A DNA stretch of 64,000 nt from JAAFHB01 sp963675995 (GCA_963675995.2 CAXXIY010000001.1:1488001-1552000), one strand, 5' to 3'. Positions 25,431 through 35,469 are shown, numbered from the stretch's first letter. Notes: generated by a model not told the origin, from the sequence alone. Program-made: numbers and translations.

Positions 25431-27767
25431 TTATTTTGCCCTTCTCTTATTTGTTTTTGGCTTTGCGCCCTCTGTCTCAATGATTAGTTTGCATTCAGCA
25501 ACCGTCAGTTTGTTGATATCTGCCCCTTTTTTAATTTTATAATTTCCTTTTTTAAAGGAGATATAGGGTCCCCAACGCCCTTCCAGGATACGGATATCGG
25601 GTTCTTCATCAAAGGTTTTTAAAACCGATTTGATCGTTTGTTCCCTTTTTTCCTCGATGAGCTCAATGGCCCGTTCGATGGTAACGGTCATGGGTTCGTC
25701 TACCCCTTTTTTAAGCGACACAAAGTTTCCGTCGTGCCGGATATAAGGGCCAAACCGTCCAATCCCGACGATCACCTTCTTTTCTTCATATAAACCCAGA
25801 TCGCGTGGAAGATCAAACAATTTCATAGCATCTTCCAGTGAAATTGTTTCAATACTCTGCCCTTTCTGAAGTGAGGCGAACTGCGGTTTTTCTTCGCTTC
25901 CTTCGATCACTTCACCTAATTGAACAAATGGACCAAAGCGTCCTATTTTTACTGAAACCGGTTTTCCGGTTTCAGGATCTGTCCCGAGCGCTCTTTCTCC
26001 TCTGGCTCGTTCTGAATTGTTCAGGGCATCTTCGATTTTCAGATGAAATGGGCGATAAAAACCATCGATCATTTTGTTCCATACCAGCTGTCCATCGGCG
26101 ATTTCGTCAAACTGTTTTTCGACGGAAGCGGTAAAGTTAAAGTCGACGATTGGCTCAAAATGTTTAACCAGGAAATCGTTTACAACCAATCCGATATCGG
26201 TTGGGAATAGTTTTGATTTTTCTGTTCCTGTAATTTCAGTTTTTATCTCTTCAGTGACCTTCTCCCCGCGAAGTGTAAGGGTGAGAAATGGCCGTTCGGT
26301 TCCTTCTCTGTCCTCTTTTACAACATACTCACGTTGCTGAATAGTTGTGATTGTGGGGGCGTAGGTGGATGGACGACCAATGCCCAGCTCCTCGAGTTTG
26401 CGTACCAGACTGGCTTCAGTATAACGCGCAGCTTTCTGCGAAAAACGTTCAAGTGCCTGTATCAGTTCTGGTTGAAGTTTCTGTTGCACGGTAAGTGCAG
26501 GGAGTAATCCCTTTTCTTCTTCCGACAGACTTTCGTCATCAGATGATTCCATATATACTCCAAGAAATCCATCAAAACGGAGGACTTCACCCGAAGCAAC
26601 AAAGAGTTCAGATGCTTTGGAGATTGTAATATTTACTGTTGTCCTTTCAATTTCGGCATCAGCCATCTGCGAGGCAAGGGTACGTTTCCAGATCAGACTG
26701 TAAAGTCGTTGTTCCTGTGAAGATCCTGTAACCTCTTCCTGATCAAAATAGGTTGGGCGAATCGCTTCGTGTGCCTCCTGAGCCCCTTTTACCTTGGTTT
26801 TATAATGGCGAATTTTAACATACTTATCACCATATGAAGAGATGATCTTTTTCTTTGCTGCTTTAATCGCCTCGTCAGAAAGAGAGGTGGAGTCGGTACG
26901 CATGTACGTGATCAAACCCGATTCGTAGAGTTTCTGTGCTACCGACATGGTCAGACCAACAGGGAAACCAAGTTTTCGACTTGCTTCCTGCTGAAGTGTG
27001 GAAGTTGTAAACGGAGCAGCCGGTGATTTTTTTGCTGGACGCGTGACAATGTCGGCAATTGTGAATTCTGCTCCCTTGCATTTTTTCAAGAAGGCTCTGG
27101 CTTCGTCGGCAGTGTCGAACCGGTTATTAAGTTCAGCTTTAAGTAACGATATTTTATCGCCGTTCTCCGGAACTAAAAAGACAGCGTTCACACGAAAAAA
27201 TGGAACGCTTTGGAAATTAATGATTTCACGTTCCCGGTCAACAATCAGCCTTACGGCAACAGATTGAACCCTGCCGGCAGAGAGGGAGGGTTTTACTTTT
27301 TTCCACAGAACAGGCGATATTTCAAATCCGACCAGCCGGTCAAGAACGCGTCGTGCCTGCTGGGCATCAACCAGATCTTTATTGAGGAGTCGCGGATGCT
27401 CAATCGCCTTTAATATGGCATCTTTTGTAATCTCATGAAAAACAATCCTGTTGGTTTTCAAAGGATCTAAGTGTAATACCTCCATTAAATGCCAGGCGAT
27501 GGCTTCCCCTTCGCGGTCCTCGTCCGATGCGATCCATATCTTGGTTGCAGATTTGGCACATTTCTTTAATTCGCTGACAACCTTTTTTTTGTCTTCCGAA
27601 ATGATATAATTGGGTTGATAATTATTGTTAATATCAACTCCAAAATCTTTTTTTTCAAGATCACGTATGTGTCCAAAACTTGATTTCACAAGAAAATCCT
27701 TTCCCAGGATTTTTTCAATTGTTTTGGCCTTGGCGGGCGACTCAACGATTACCAGATTCTCTTCCAT
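25431..27767 (-). CDS. topA: DNA topoisomerase I
   Basis: A 778-residue type IA topoisomerase that relaxes negative supercoils. Toprim domain at the N-terminus (LVIVESPAKAKTIEKILG and the acidic SDEDREGEAIAW), the catalytic Tyr in LITYMRTDSTSL near residue 290, and C-terminal repeated domains with KIGRFGPFVQLGE and VGIGRFGPYIRHDG. The C4 zinc fingers of the enterobacterial enzyme are not present. An upstream in-frame TTG/ATG extension to 27836 would run through the promoter at 27806-27837, so ATG 27767 is chosen. C-terminus is basic (KTNKRRAK). Confidence 0.95.
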   Translation of the reverse strand: MEENLVIVESPAKAKTIEKILGKDFLVKSSFGHIRDLEKKDFGVDINNNYQPNYIISEDKKKVVSELKKCAKSATKIWIASDEDREGEAIAWHLMEVLHLDPLKTNRIVFHEITKDAILKAIEHPRLLNKDLVDAQQARRVLDRLVGFEISPVLWKKVKPSLSAGRVQSVAVRLIVDREREIINFQSVPFFRVNAVFLVPENGDKISLLKAELNNRFDTADEARAFLKKCKGAEFTIADIVTRPAKKSPAAPFTTSTLQQEASRKLGFPVGLTMSVAQKLYESGLITYMRTDSTSLSDEAIKAAKKKIISSYGDKYVKIRHYKTKVKGAQEAHEAIRPTYFDQEEVTGSSQEQRLYSLIWKRTLASQMADAEIERTTVNITISKASELFVASGEVLRFDGFLGVYMESSDDESLSEEEKGLLPALTVQQKLQPELIQALERFSQKAARYTEASLVRKLEELGIGRPSTYAPTITTIQQREYVVKEDREGTERPFLTLTLRGEKVTEEIKTEITGTEKSKLFPTDIGLVVNDFLVKHFEPIVDFNFTASVEKQFDEIADGQLVWNKMIDGFYRPFHLKIEDALNNSERARGERALGTDPETGKPVSVKIGRFGPFVQLGEVIEGSEEKPQFASLQKGQSIETISLEDAMKLFDLPRDLGLYEEKKVIVGIGRFGPYIRHDGNFVSLKKGVDEPMTVTIERAIELIEEKREQTIKSVLKTFDEEPDIRILEGRWGPYISFKKGNYKIKKGADINKLTVAECKLIIETEGAKPKTNKRRAK

Positions 27768-27805
27768 GCTTTTGAAGAATGATTTTGGTGGTTCTAAAAT
27801 TTTTG

Positions 27806-27837
27806 CAAAGTAAAGAAAATCAAATCCTAAGTTCAAA
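27806..27837 (-). promoter_or_regulatory. Promoter of topA
   Basis: On the minus strand: TTTG (27834-27837), 20 nt, TTACTTTG (27806-27813). This fits the Bacteroidota pattern TTTG-N19-21-TAnnTTTG with one deviation in the -7 box. It predicts transcription start near 27799, about 32 bases upstream of ATG 27767, and supports that start. Confidence 0.55.
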
Positions 27838-28111
27838 CTATTTCTTTGCCCTGGACGTTAGTTTGCTGCAGAACGGGAAAAAGAGATAACTGTAAATAGT
27901 CTGTAATTCAATGATATATTACTTTTAAGCAGATCGATTTCAGCCAATTTCTTTTTTTCGTCAGGGGTTCTCCAGCTTGTTATATTATTCTTTCAAGACC
28001 TTGGAAAAACGTGCATTCAAATTGTAAGTATTAGAATATTAAAGTATTAGTTGTTTTACTCGAAATTTTATATTTATTTGGCACCAATTGTCTCTTAACC
28101 CTTTCTGAATG

Positions 28112-28894
28112 TTAAAAATCGGAATAGTCGGTAGGATAAAGCAATATTTTCACAATTCGCGACACTGTATGCTTATATTCATCCAACGCTGAAAGCTTTT
28201 TCCAGTCGGGATGATTTTTAAAGGCCTCCCAATGGGCATCGTGTGCCGTCAAATCTGCAAAGGTGGTCATGTACATCAGATTGGGCATGGTACTTCCCGA
28301 AATCACGGATGCATAGAAAACAGCATTAAACTCCAGTGATTTAAAAAGCTTAATTTCACCCCCTTCGTTGAACATCTTCACTTTCTGGCGGAACAGAAAA
28401 TCGGTCGGTCCTTCGTAACTTCTTAATTCATAAATTCTTTGTTCTGGTTTTGTTTTAAATTTTGGAATAGTGAATGCCGGCGCCTGAGGAAAAGCTTTTA
28501 AGAGGATTGATTCCTTTCTTAGAAACGGAACATTATCAAAAGGGGCATTTAAAAAGTCAGCACCGGCTGTCTGATAAATTTTGTCCTTTAAAAGTGCCTC
28601 GTGCAGTTTGTCCAGCTGATCGGGCGAGGATAAAGGAAGCCAAACAATCATCTGTTTCCCGAAAGTGGTATCTGTGGCAATTGGTTTAAATACTCCAACA
28701 GTTTTAATACCTGCACGGTGTAATGCCGGCAGATAGGCATTTTTCAAGTAATTATCGACGCGGGCCTCCTGGGTTTTTCCGTTAAGACGATAAACCTGGA
28801 TTTGATAAAAATCGCGACCTGCAGCGCAAGCAAACTGTGCTACAATAGATAACAGGAAGAAGCAGATAACTAATGATTTCAAGATGGTCTTCAT
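28112..28894 (-). CDS. Exported NIPSNAP-family protein
   Basis: A 260-residue secreted protein: signal peptide 1-24 (cleavage near FACAAG), then two ferredoxin-like NIPSNAP repeats (FYQIQVYRLNG near 30, and QRIYELRSYEGPTDFLFRQKVKMF split at about 152-175). NIPSNAP domains are often found in Bacteroidota proteins exported to the periplasm, and their function is unknown. It is divergent from the FucP gene. No close partner. A 275-bp spacer to topA contains no gene. Confidence 0.85.
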   Translation of the reverse strand: MKTILKSLVICFFLLSIVAQFACAAGRDFYQIQVYRLNGKTQEARVDNYLKNAYLPALHRAGIKTVGVFKPIATDTTFGKQMIVWLPLSSPDQLDKLHEALLKDKIYQTAGADFLNAPFDNVPFLRKESILLKAFPQAPAFTIPKFKTKPEQRIYELRSYEGPTDFLFRQKVKMFNEGGEIKLFKSLEFNAVFYASVISGSTMPNLMYMTTFADLTAHDAHWEAFKNHPDWKKLSALDEYKHTVSRIVKILLYPTDYSDF

Positions 28895-29312
28895 TGTCTG
28901 AGTTTTTAGAGATTGTTATATTAAGAATATTATTGTCGTATTTTGCTTGTCAGCTTTGGACCGGAATTTATGGTATAATTTTGTCGCCTCGATCAATAGT
29001 TGCCGGAACACGATGTGATAAAGGCAGATAACCTTGATTCGCCTACTTGCATTGAGTAATATCTGACCGGCTCCAAAGATAAGCATTAATTGTTTGATGC
29101 AATGGAGGGTCTTCTAATTACAGTATCAATTCTGACAGTAATTAAAGTGAATCCAACACCTTTTTTAGTGGGGTCAGATTTAGAAATCAATTATAATGCC
29201 CGACAAAAAAAGGTGGCGTAAAGAAAAACCAATTATATATAACCAAATAAATTCTATTTTTGACGCCCTGAATAAGCCGAAGTTTTTACTAACTATTACA
29301 GATTTTCTAAAA
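28895..29312. other. Intergenic region between divergent NIPSNAP and fucP-like genes
   Basis: About 418 bases. The plus-strand reading frame of the permease extends back to 29196, but its first 39 residues lack membrane character, so that part is treated as leader. A TATTTTTG at 29255-29262 fits a -7 promoter box (no good -33 partner). TAATTAC...GTAATTA (29115-29121, 29138-29144) is a weak inverted repeat. Nothing else recognised. Confidence 0.4.
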
Positions 29313-30560
29313 ATGTCAAACAAGCACAGTCTAACAACAAAAGAATATCTTGTCCCTTTTATTTTAATCTCCTTCCTTTTTTTCTTGTGGGGAATAGCTC
29401 ATGGAATGATAGATACTCTTGACAAGCATTTTCAACAAATCATGCATCTGACCAAATCGCAGTCCAGCCTTATCCAGTTTTCGCTTTACGGTGCCTATTT
29501 CGGAATGGCAGTCCCTGCCGGAATTTTTATGCGAAAATATGGATACAAAAAAGGGATTATTTTCGGGCTCGCGCTTTTTGCCACCGGAGCCTTTTTAATT
29601 GCAGGGACCACCTCTTTTGAATCTTTCTGGGTATTTCTTACCTGCCTTTTTATTCTAGGATGTGGTTTAGCAACACTCGAAACGGCTGCAAATCCTTATA
29701 CCACCAAGTTGGGTCCCAAAGAATCTGCTGCCCAGCGAATAAATTTTTCTCAGTCGTTTAATGGTCTGGCATGGGTTATAGGCCCGCTCATTGGATTATA
29801 TATTTATGGAAATCAGGATACCGCTGTGGGCGAGAAACTAACATCGATGATTCTCCCCTTATCTGTAATCGGATTTGTAGTTCTTACTGTGGCCCTGATT
29901 TTTCTGCGTCTTCCCCTTCCTGAGATATCTGAAGAAGAGATTGGTCATGGACATGGAATTGTGTTATCTTCGGCTGAGGATAAACCAACATTTCATAAAC
30001 CTTTGGCTAAGCAATCCCATTTTGTAAATGGTGTAGTCGCCCAATTCTGTTATGTAGCTGCTCAGACTGGTGTTTTCAGTTACCTGATAAACTTTGTAAC
30101 TGATGAGAACCAGCATCCCCATTTCGATGTAAAAAATGGTCCCTATTTCCTCTCAATCGGTTTTGCACTATTTATGATTGGCAGGATGTCGGGAAGTTAT
30201 CTAATGGGATTCTTTAAACCTGCCCGGATTTTAGCTCTATACTCCGGATTATGTATTTTGTTGTTACCGGTTGTAAGCCTTAATATGGGCTGGTTTTCAA
30301 TTATTTCGCTCTATGGGATATTTTTCTTTATGTCGATTATGTTCCCGACAATTTTTGCACTGGGAATAAAGGACCTGGGTCCTCAAACAAAGAAAGCTTC
30401 CTCTTTTATTGTAATGGCAATTGTAGGAGGAGCGGTGTTTCCCCCATTGATGGGGGCAATATCTGATCATTATACCATGTCGATTGGGTTCTTTGCCCCC
30501 ATTCCTCTGTTTATGTTCATCTTTTTCTATGCCATTAAGGGGCATCATGTAAAAGTATAA
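29313..30560 (+). CDS. FucP-type MFS sugar:H+ symporter
   Basis: A 415-residue major facilitator of the fucose/glucose/galactose permease family with 12 predicted membrane helices. Family features are LFFLWGIAHGMIDTL in the first helix, the GAYFGMAVPAG and RKYGYKKGI segments of the A-motif loop, and GLATLETAANPYTTKLGP near 125. FucP homologues import L-fucose, or galactose/glucose, with protons. The start at ATG 29313 removes a non-membrane extension. The gene stands alone, so the sugar is uncertain; no fucose catabolic gene is nearby. Confidence 0.87.
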   Translation: MSNKHSLTTKEYLVPFILISFLFFLWGIAHGMIDTLDKHFQQIMHLTKSQSSLIQFSLYGAYFGMAVPAGIFMRKYGYKKGIIFGLALFATGAFLIAGTTSFESFWVFLTCLFILGCGLATLETAANPYTTKLGPKESAAQRINFSQSFNGLAWVIGPLIGLYIYGNQDTAVGEKLTSMILPLSVIGFVVLTVALIFLRLPLPEISEEEIGHGHGIVLSSAEDKPTFHKPLAKQSHFVNGVVAQFCYVAAQTGVFSYLINFVTDENQHPHFDVKNGPYFLSIGFALFMIGRMSGSYLMGFFKPARILALYSGLCILLLPVVSLNMGWFSIISLYGIFFFMSIMFPTIFALGIKDLGPQTKKASSFIVMAIVGGAVFPPLMGAISDHYTMSIGFFAPIPLFMFIFFYAIKGHHVKV

Positions 30561-30612
30561 ACCGGGCCGATTCCCCAATAGGTGAATCGAATCTCTTATA
30601 GTGGAATCAGGA

Positions 30613-30662
30613 AATATTCACAAAAGGCAATGATTGTAAAACCATCGTCTTTTGTGAATATT
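30613..30662. terminator. Bidirectional terminator-like hairpin
   Basis: Perfect 14-bp arms AATATTCACAAAAG (30613-30626) and CTTTTGTGAATATT (30649-30662) around a 22-nt loop. It lies between the convergent fucP-like gene (ends 30560) and the membrane acyltransferase gene (ends 30711). Long loop and AT-rich stem make it a likely but unproven terminator. Confidence 0.5.
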
Positions 30663-30710
30663 GGTTGATGAAGGTTTCATCAGAACTTTTAAGGGGCTTA
30701 TAATATTAAG

Positions 30711-31832
30711 TTATATCTTGATGAATAATTTATTCTTGTAAAGCCAATAGCAAATATACCATAAGGATGCCCATACTGCGATGCTTGTCATGATCTCAAT
30801 GGTAATCTCTCCACCCCAAGCGAACAGTGTTTTTGTGAATGGGATAAAAATTCTATTGATGAAAGTAGCACCTCCGACCTCAAATAAAAGGTAGATAAAT
30901 ATGCAATTCATTCCGACTATCACAAACATTTTAGAACCTTTAACAAATAGCTTTTTAACATCAATAAGCCAATAAGAAAAACACAATGCAAGGATTGCCC
31001 AACCACCACTTGCAAAGACGAATGATGCGGTGGCTATTTTCTTTATTATAGGAGTGATGTCGAGAAAATCAAGCGAATAGCCGATCAGTAGAGCGGTCAG
31101 ACCGGCAATCAGCATGAACTTCATTTTCTGATTGGCACTACGGTTACTCATCAGCAGTTTACCGCAAAGTACTCCCCAAACGGTGTGAGCAATGGTCGGA
31201 ATGGCATTCATCGATGCCCATATGCTCGCTTTGTCTACACCTTCTATTTTATTATTTACCCAGGCTCCCAGATTCTGGTAGGGTACCCAAGGTTGATTAA
31301 ACCCTTCGACAGGGAAAAAACGATAAGCCAGATCTGTCAGAAACAGGATAACCAATGTAATAATTAATTGAAGTGAGAAGCTTTTATCCCTTATTAAAAA
31401 TGCAACCAGATAGGTAACCGACAGCTGAGCAAGAACATCCTGAAGGCGAAAAACAATTTTTCCCGGACCTACACAGTAGAGTGCCCACCCAAGAAAAAGA
31501 AGCAATAAAGATCTTTTGATGGCATGAAATAGGATGGACTTTTGGGTATCTCCTTTTTTTTGTCGGTTGACTACCGCAAAAGGGATGGCAACCCCCACAA
31601 TAAACATAAAAAATGGCTGTATCAGGTCCCAGAAATGTAAGCCATGCCATTCATGATGACTCAGTTGTGTGCCAAGGAATTGGGTGAATCCAGTGTCGAT
31701 CGAGAACAATTGGCCGTAAAGGTGAGTACTTTCACCAATTAAAAGAAACATTGTAAAGCCACGAAAAAAATCAATCGAAGCGACCCTTTCTCCAATCGAT
31801 GAGGCAGGGTTAAGGTTGTTTGTCATCTTCAT
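30711..31832 (-). CDS. HGSNAT-like (DUF5009/DUF1624-type) membrane acyltransferase
   Basis: A 373-residue polytopic membrane protein of the heparan-alpha-glucosaminide N-acetyltransferase-like family. Signature parts are RVASIDFFRGFTMFLLIGE near the N-terminus, the HHEWHGLHFWDLIQPFFMFIVG segment near 60-80, and repeated hydrophobic helices. These proteins are often found near glycan genes and may acetylate amino sugars across the membrane. The start of the track's longest frame is a TTG; ATG 31832 gives a proper start. A 3' gene remnant lies directly upstream in the same direction, so the two were probably once an operon. Confidence 0.85.
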   Translation of the reverse strand: MKMTNNLNPASSIGERVASIDFFRGFTMFLLIGESTHLYGQLFSIDTGFTQFLGTQLSHHEWHGLHFWDLIQPFFMFIVGVAIPFAVVNRQKKGDTQKSILFHAIKRSLLLLFLGWALYCVGPGKIVFRLQDVLAQLSVTYLVAFLIRDKSFSLQLIITLVILFLTDLAYRFFPVEGFNQPWVPYQNLGAWVNNKIEGVDKASIWASMNAIPTIAHTVWGVLCGKLLMSNRSANQKMKFMLIAGLTALLIGYSLDFLDITPIIKKIATASFVFASGGWAILALCFSYWLIDVKKLFVKGSKMFVIVGMNCIFIYLLFEVGGATFINRIFIPFTKTLFAWGGEITIEIMTSIAVWASLWYICYWLYKNKLFIKI

Positions 31833-31838
31833 ATTCAA

Positions 31839-32093
31839 TTATTTAGTTAATTTAAAATGTCTTGTAGGGTTCCCTTTATCAATTTTATTGATCATAGCAT
31901 TTGGCAGATGCAATTCTGTGAATTTTCCTGTAAATGCTTGGATGTTCAGATCGTTATCAGAAGTGAAGTATTTCCAGTCAGTCGTCCATGTATTGTGATT
32001 ATTTGCGGTCAATTCTTCAGCTTTAAGGCTTTCATCAGAAATAATTCCCTTGTCAGTACTCTCGAATTCCGAAGCTTTAACGCGATGATTAAG
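31839..32093 (-). pseudogene. 3' fragment of an unidentified gene
   Basis: On the minus strand an 84-codon open stretch without any start codon ends with TAA at 31839-31841, seven bases before the acyltransferase ATG. It is bounded upstream by an in-frame TAA at 32094-32096. The translation looks coding (NNHNTWTTDWKYFTSD near the middle, FTGKFTELHLPNAM and GNPTRHFKLTK near the end), and reads like the C-terminus of a larger protein. I cannot name the family. The rest of the 32094-32176 gap has a TATATTTG at about 32106-32113 on the minus strand (a possible -7 box) and no gene. Confidence 0.45.
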
Positions 32094-32176
32094 TTACGTT
32101 ATTGCAAATATAGATTTTTATCCTGTAAATCAGAGGGTTTTTAAATAGCAAATAATTAGCAGGAACCGAAAAAGAA

Positions 32177-34588
32177 TTAACCCTTTTTTGAAGTTGCAAG
32201 TTTTGGTTGTATGGTTCTTGCTGCTAAGATTTTAGTAGCAAAAGTGGAGAAAGCGACAACAGTTACCGAGCTGACCGGCATCAGAATGGCCGCAACCACG
32301 GGGGAGAGGTTTCCGGTCAGGGCAATCCCCAGGCCAATAAAGTTATATAAAAAGGAGATCGCAAAACTGAGTTTAACAACAACGAGGGACTTACGGGCAA
32401 AACGAATAAAGTCTGTCAGGCGGTGGAACTGCGAAGCTTCAATTATGGCATCACCAGCCGGAGAAAAATGGTAAATATCATCTGCAATAGAAAGAGCTAC
32501 ATCACTTTGTATAAATGCCCCTGAGTCATTTAGCCCATCACCGGTCATTAATACATGACGTCCCTGATTGCGAAGTTGGGCAATAAACTCCATTTTTTGA
32601 TGAGGCTGTTGGTTAAAGAATAGTTTATCTTTTGCGAAATAGTTTTGAAGGTAATCCCTCTCAGCCTCGTTATCGCCAGATAATAGATATAAATCGTATT
32701 GTCTACCTAATTCCTCAATGACTTTGCTAAATCCCGGACGATATTGATTGCTAATTTTAAAATAGCCTTTAATGCCTTGCTCTACCGAGAGAAATACAGT
32801 AGATCCAAATTGATTTAAACTAGTGGTTGCCCCGCAGACAAACTCATGTGAGCCCAATTTTACCTGGTTCCCATCTATGATGGCAAAAATTCCTTTACCC
32901 GACATCTCGACAAATCCCTGGGTAGGCAGGGGCTGAATATTTGTAAGATGGAGGTCAATTGTCTGACTGAGGGGATGGGTGGATTGCTGAACCAATGATT
33001 TTACTGCCCTTATTTCCCATTCGGTCAGTTCACCTTCCAGGAAGCGGATATCACTTTTGTCAGGTTTGGTAAGTGTACCAGTCTTATCGAAAACGATCGT
33101 ATCAATTTTAGTAAGTTTCTCGATTACCCTGATGTTTTTGATATACATTCCTTTATTGCCAAGTATCCGCATGGCAGTACCCAAAGTAAAAGGGAGCGAC
33201 ATGGCCAAAGCACACGGACAGGCGACAATGAGCACAGAGGTAAGTACCAGTATTGAGGTCCGAAAATCTCCGATTAATTGCCAGGCCAAAAAACCAATAA
33301 TGGCGATGGCAATGATGGTTACAGTGAAATAAACACTGATTCTGTCAATCAGGCTGGTTAATGAGCGTTGTGTAGCTGCCCGCGGTTCGTTCTGGTTCCA
33401 GAGTTGCGTCAGGTGGCTTTGTTTCACTTCACGCTCCACCTGTATAGTAATGGCTCCGCTGGTTTGTATTCCTCCGGCATATACGAAATCTCCCGGAATT
33501 TTTTTGATGGGGACCGATTCACCGGTGACAAAACTATAATCGATCAAGGCTGTCCCGTCAATGAGTAGACCATCGACCGGTATCAATTCCTTACTTCTTA
33601 GAAGAAGTGTATCTCCGATAGCAATATCTTCAAGCAGGGTGCTGATGGGAACTCCGCTTTCCAATTTTGTGACAGCAACGGGGAAATAAGATTTGTAGTC
33701 CCGGTCGAACGAAAGTGATTGATAGGTCTTGCTTTGGTACCATCTTCCGATCAGTAAAAAAAACATAAATCCGGCAAGTGTATCCGAATATCCGGGTCCA
33801 CGGGAAGAAAGTACCTCAGAGCAGGTCACGAAAAACAGGGTCAAAATCCCCAGTGCAATGGGTAAGTCAATATTAATAATTCCTTTCCTGAGGTTTTTCC
33901 AGGCAGAGATGATGTAATCACTACCGCTGTAAAAAACAAGCGGAATTGTAAGAACAAGACCAAGGTAGTGTAGAAATGTTCCCAGAGAGTCACCTAAAGG
34001 TTTTCCGTTAAAATACTCTGGTAAACTATACAACATCACATTTCCGAATATAAATCCGGCAACACCTATTTTATAGAATAACGTCCGGTCTATCGAATTG
34101 ATATCTTTTTTTTCCAGTGTCTTAAGTGATATATCAGGAATATAATGGATCGATACCAAAAGCTCCACCAAAGCGCGCAACGAAATTTCTGTGGTATTAA
34201 AGCTCACAGTTAATTCCTTTTTGATAAAGTTGACGGATGACTGTTTAACTCCTTTGTTCAGCTTATTGAGGTGTTCAAGCAACCAGATACACGAAACGCA
34301 GTGAATGGATGGGATGTAAAAAGTGATTCTGGCAGTATCGCCTTCGAAGAATTCATACATCTTTTGTTTGACCTCTTCTTTATCCAGGAAGGCATATTTC
34401 CCTTTGTGGCCTGTATCGTCGATACGTACGCCAGGGGTATTTTCAAGGGTATAATATTGTTGAAGTTGATTTTCGTTCAGTAACTGGTAAACCTGTTTGC
34501 AACCAAAGCAGCAGAATTTCTTTTGGCTATAGACGACAGGTTCTTTACCGCAATCGGCGCCACAATGGATACAAATGTTCTCAGTCAT
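32177..34588 (-). CDS. ccoI: Copper-type P1B ATPase for cbb3 oxidase (CcoI/FixI)
   Basis: An 803-residue heavy-metal P-type ATPase. N-terminal Cys-rich domain (CIHCGADCG and CCFGC), a metal-binding CVSC near residue 98 (IHCVSCIW), TM metal site CPCALAMSLP, phosphorylation site DKTGTLTKP and hinge GDGLNDSGAF. The Cys-rich N-terminus identifies the CopA2/FixI subtype, which exports copper for cbb3 oxidase assembly at low cytoplasmic turnover. The gene lies at the distal end of the cco locus, 113 bases downstream of the SafE-like gene. Complete by length. Confidence 0.93.
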   Translation of the reverse strand: MTENICIHCGADCGKEPVVYSQKKFCCFGCKQVYQLLNENQLQQYYTLENTPGVRIDDTGHKGKYAFLDKEEVKQKMYEFFEGDTARITFYIPSIHCVSCIWLLEHLNKLNKGVKQSSVNFIKKELTVSFNTTEISLRALVELLVSIHYIPDISLKTLEKKDINSIDRTLFYKIGVAGFIFGNVMLYSLPEYFNGKPLGDSLGTFLHYLGLVLTIPLVFYSGSDYIISAWKNLRKGIINIDLPIALGILTLFFVTCSEVLSSRGPGYSDTLAGFMFFLLIGRWYQSKTYQSLSFDRDYKSYFPVAVTKLESGVPISTLLEDIAIGDTLLLRSKELIPVDGLLIDGTALIDYSFVTGESVPIKKIPGDFVYAGGIQTSGAITIQVEREVKQSHLTQLWNQNEPRAATQRSLTSLIDRISVYFTVTIIAIAIIGFLAWQLIGDFRTSILVLTSVLIVACPCALAMSLPFTLGTAMRILGNKGMYIKNIRVIEKLTKIDTIVFDKTGTLTKPDKSDIRFLEGELTEWEIRAVKSLVQQSTHPLSQTIDLHLTNIQPLPTQGFVEMSGKGIFAIIDGNQVKLGSHEFVCGATTSLNQFGSTVFLSVEQGIKGYFKISNQYRPGFSKVIEELGRQYDLYLLSGDNEAERDYLQNYFAKDKLFFNQQPHQKMEFIAQLRNQGRHVLMTGDGLNDSGAFIQSDVALSIADDIYHFSPAGDAIIEASQFHRLTDFIRFARKSLVVVKLSFAISFLYNFIGLGIALTGNLSPVVAAILMPVSSVTVVAFSTFATKILAARTIQPKLATSKKG

Positions 34589-34701
34589 TGATTAGATATT
34601 AATACCATTTCCCCGGGAATAGCTGTTTTCTTTTGGATTTTCTAATTTGAAATTTGAATTCTTTGCCCCTTTTGATTTTTAAAATATAATTATTTGAGTT
34701 A

Positions 34702-35466
34702 CTATTTCCCCTTGGTTTCTGGCTGACAACAGGAGTGTTTAACAGCATTAGAGCCATTCATGGGTAAAGCACTGTTCATGTGAGTGACAGGTGTTAGTTT
34801 CTCAGCTGGCGGACTTAGAAAAGGTATTCCCAGGGTAAGACCGCGCAAAATAAAAAGGGTGCCGATAATTACAATCAGAAAGGGGACCACCTTATTAATT
34901 TTATTGCGGATTGCAATGCTGAACAGGTTTCCGGCCCACGAAATTGCCAGCATCATGGGAACGGTTCCTAAACCAAACAAGATCATAAACAAAATCGCGT
35001 AATAGAAATTCCCAGCGCCGATGGCGCCGGCAATCGCCAGATAGACCAAACCACAGGGCAATAATCCGTTCAATAATCCAATCAGAAACAGTCCGCGGTA
35101 GGAGCGCATTTTAAAGAGCTGTTGAATAGCCCGTCGAAGTGGAGAGGTAAACAACTCTAAATTACCCCGAAACCGGTTTTTGAAAAGCCAGGGGAGGATC
35201 GCTGAAAGAACCATAAAACTACCCATTGATATCGAGATTACCTGTTGAAAACCAATCAGGTGAAACCCCTGGCCAATTAATCCAAAGAAGGCCCCCATCA
35301 CTCCATAAGTGATCGTTCTTCCGAAATTGTAGAGCAGGCCGCCAGCTGTTTTTTGCCAGACGTTATCTCCCCGCAAAGGGAGACTAAGTGCAATCGGGCC
35401 ACACATTCCAACGCAATGAAAACTACCCATCAGACCTAAAACGAAAGCGGAGATTAAGATTTCCAT
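34702..35466 (-). CDS. SafE/TauE-like membrane protein of the cco locus
   Basis: A 254-residue membrane protein with about six helices of the sulfite exporter TauE/SafE (UreH-like) family. Notable features are MGSFHCVGMCGPIA at the start, LLNGLLPCGLVYLA in the middle, and a C-terminal CCQPE tail. The conserved Cys residues (CVGMC and PCG) suggest copper or thiol handling. In Bacteroidota this protein is commonly encoded with ccoG and ccoH and is thought to help assemble the cbb3 oxidase. It starts three bases after the ccoH stop. Confidence 0.85.
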   Translation of the reverse strand: MEILISAFVLGLMGSFHCVGMCGPIALSLPLRGDNVWQKTAGGLLYNFGRTITYGVMGAFFGLIGQGFHLIGFQQVISISMGSFMVLSAILPWLFKNRFRGNLELFTSPLRRAIQQLFKMRSYRGLFLIGLLNGLLPCGLVYLAIAGAIGAGNFYYAILFMILFGLGTVPMMLAISWAGNLFSIAIRNKINKVVPFLIVIIGTLFILRGLTLGIPFLSPPAEKLTPVTHMNSALPMNGSNAVKHSCCQPETKGK

Positions 35467-35469
35467 TTG

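Noticed and set aside
31857..32144. Plus-strand 95-codon reading frame over the gene remnant
   Set aside because: The minus-strand translation of the same stretch has much better protein character; the plus frame is its shadow.
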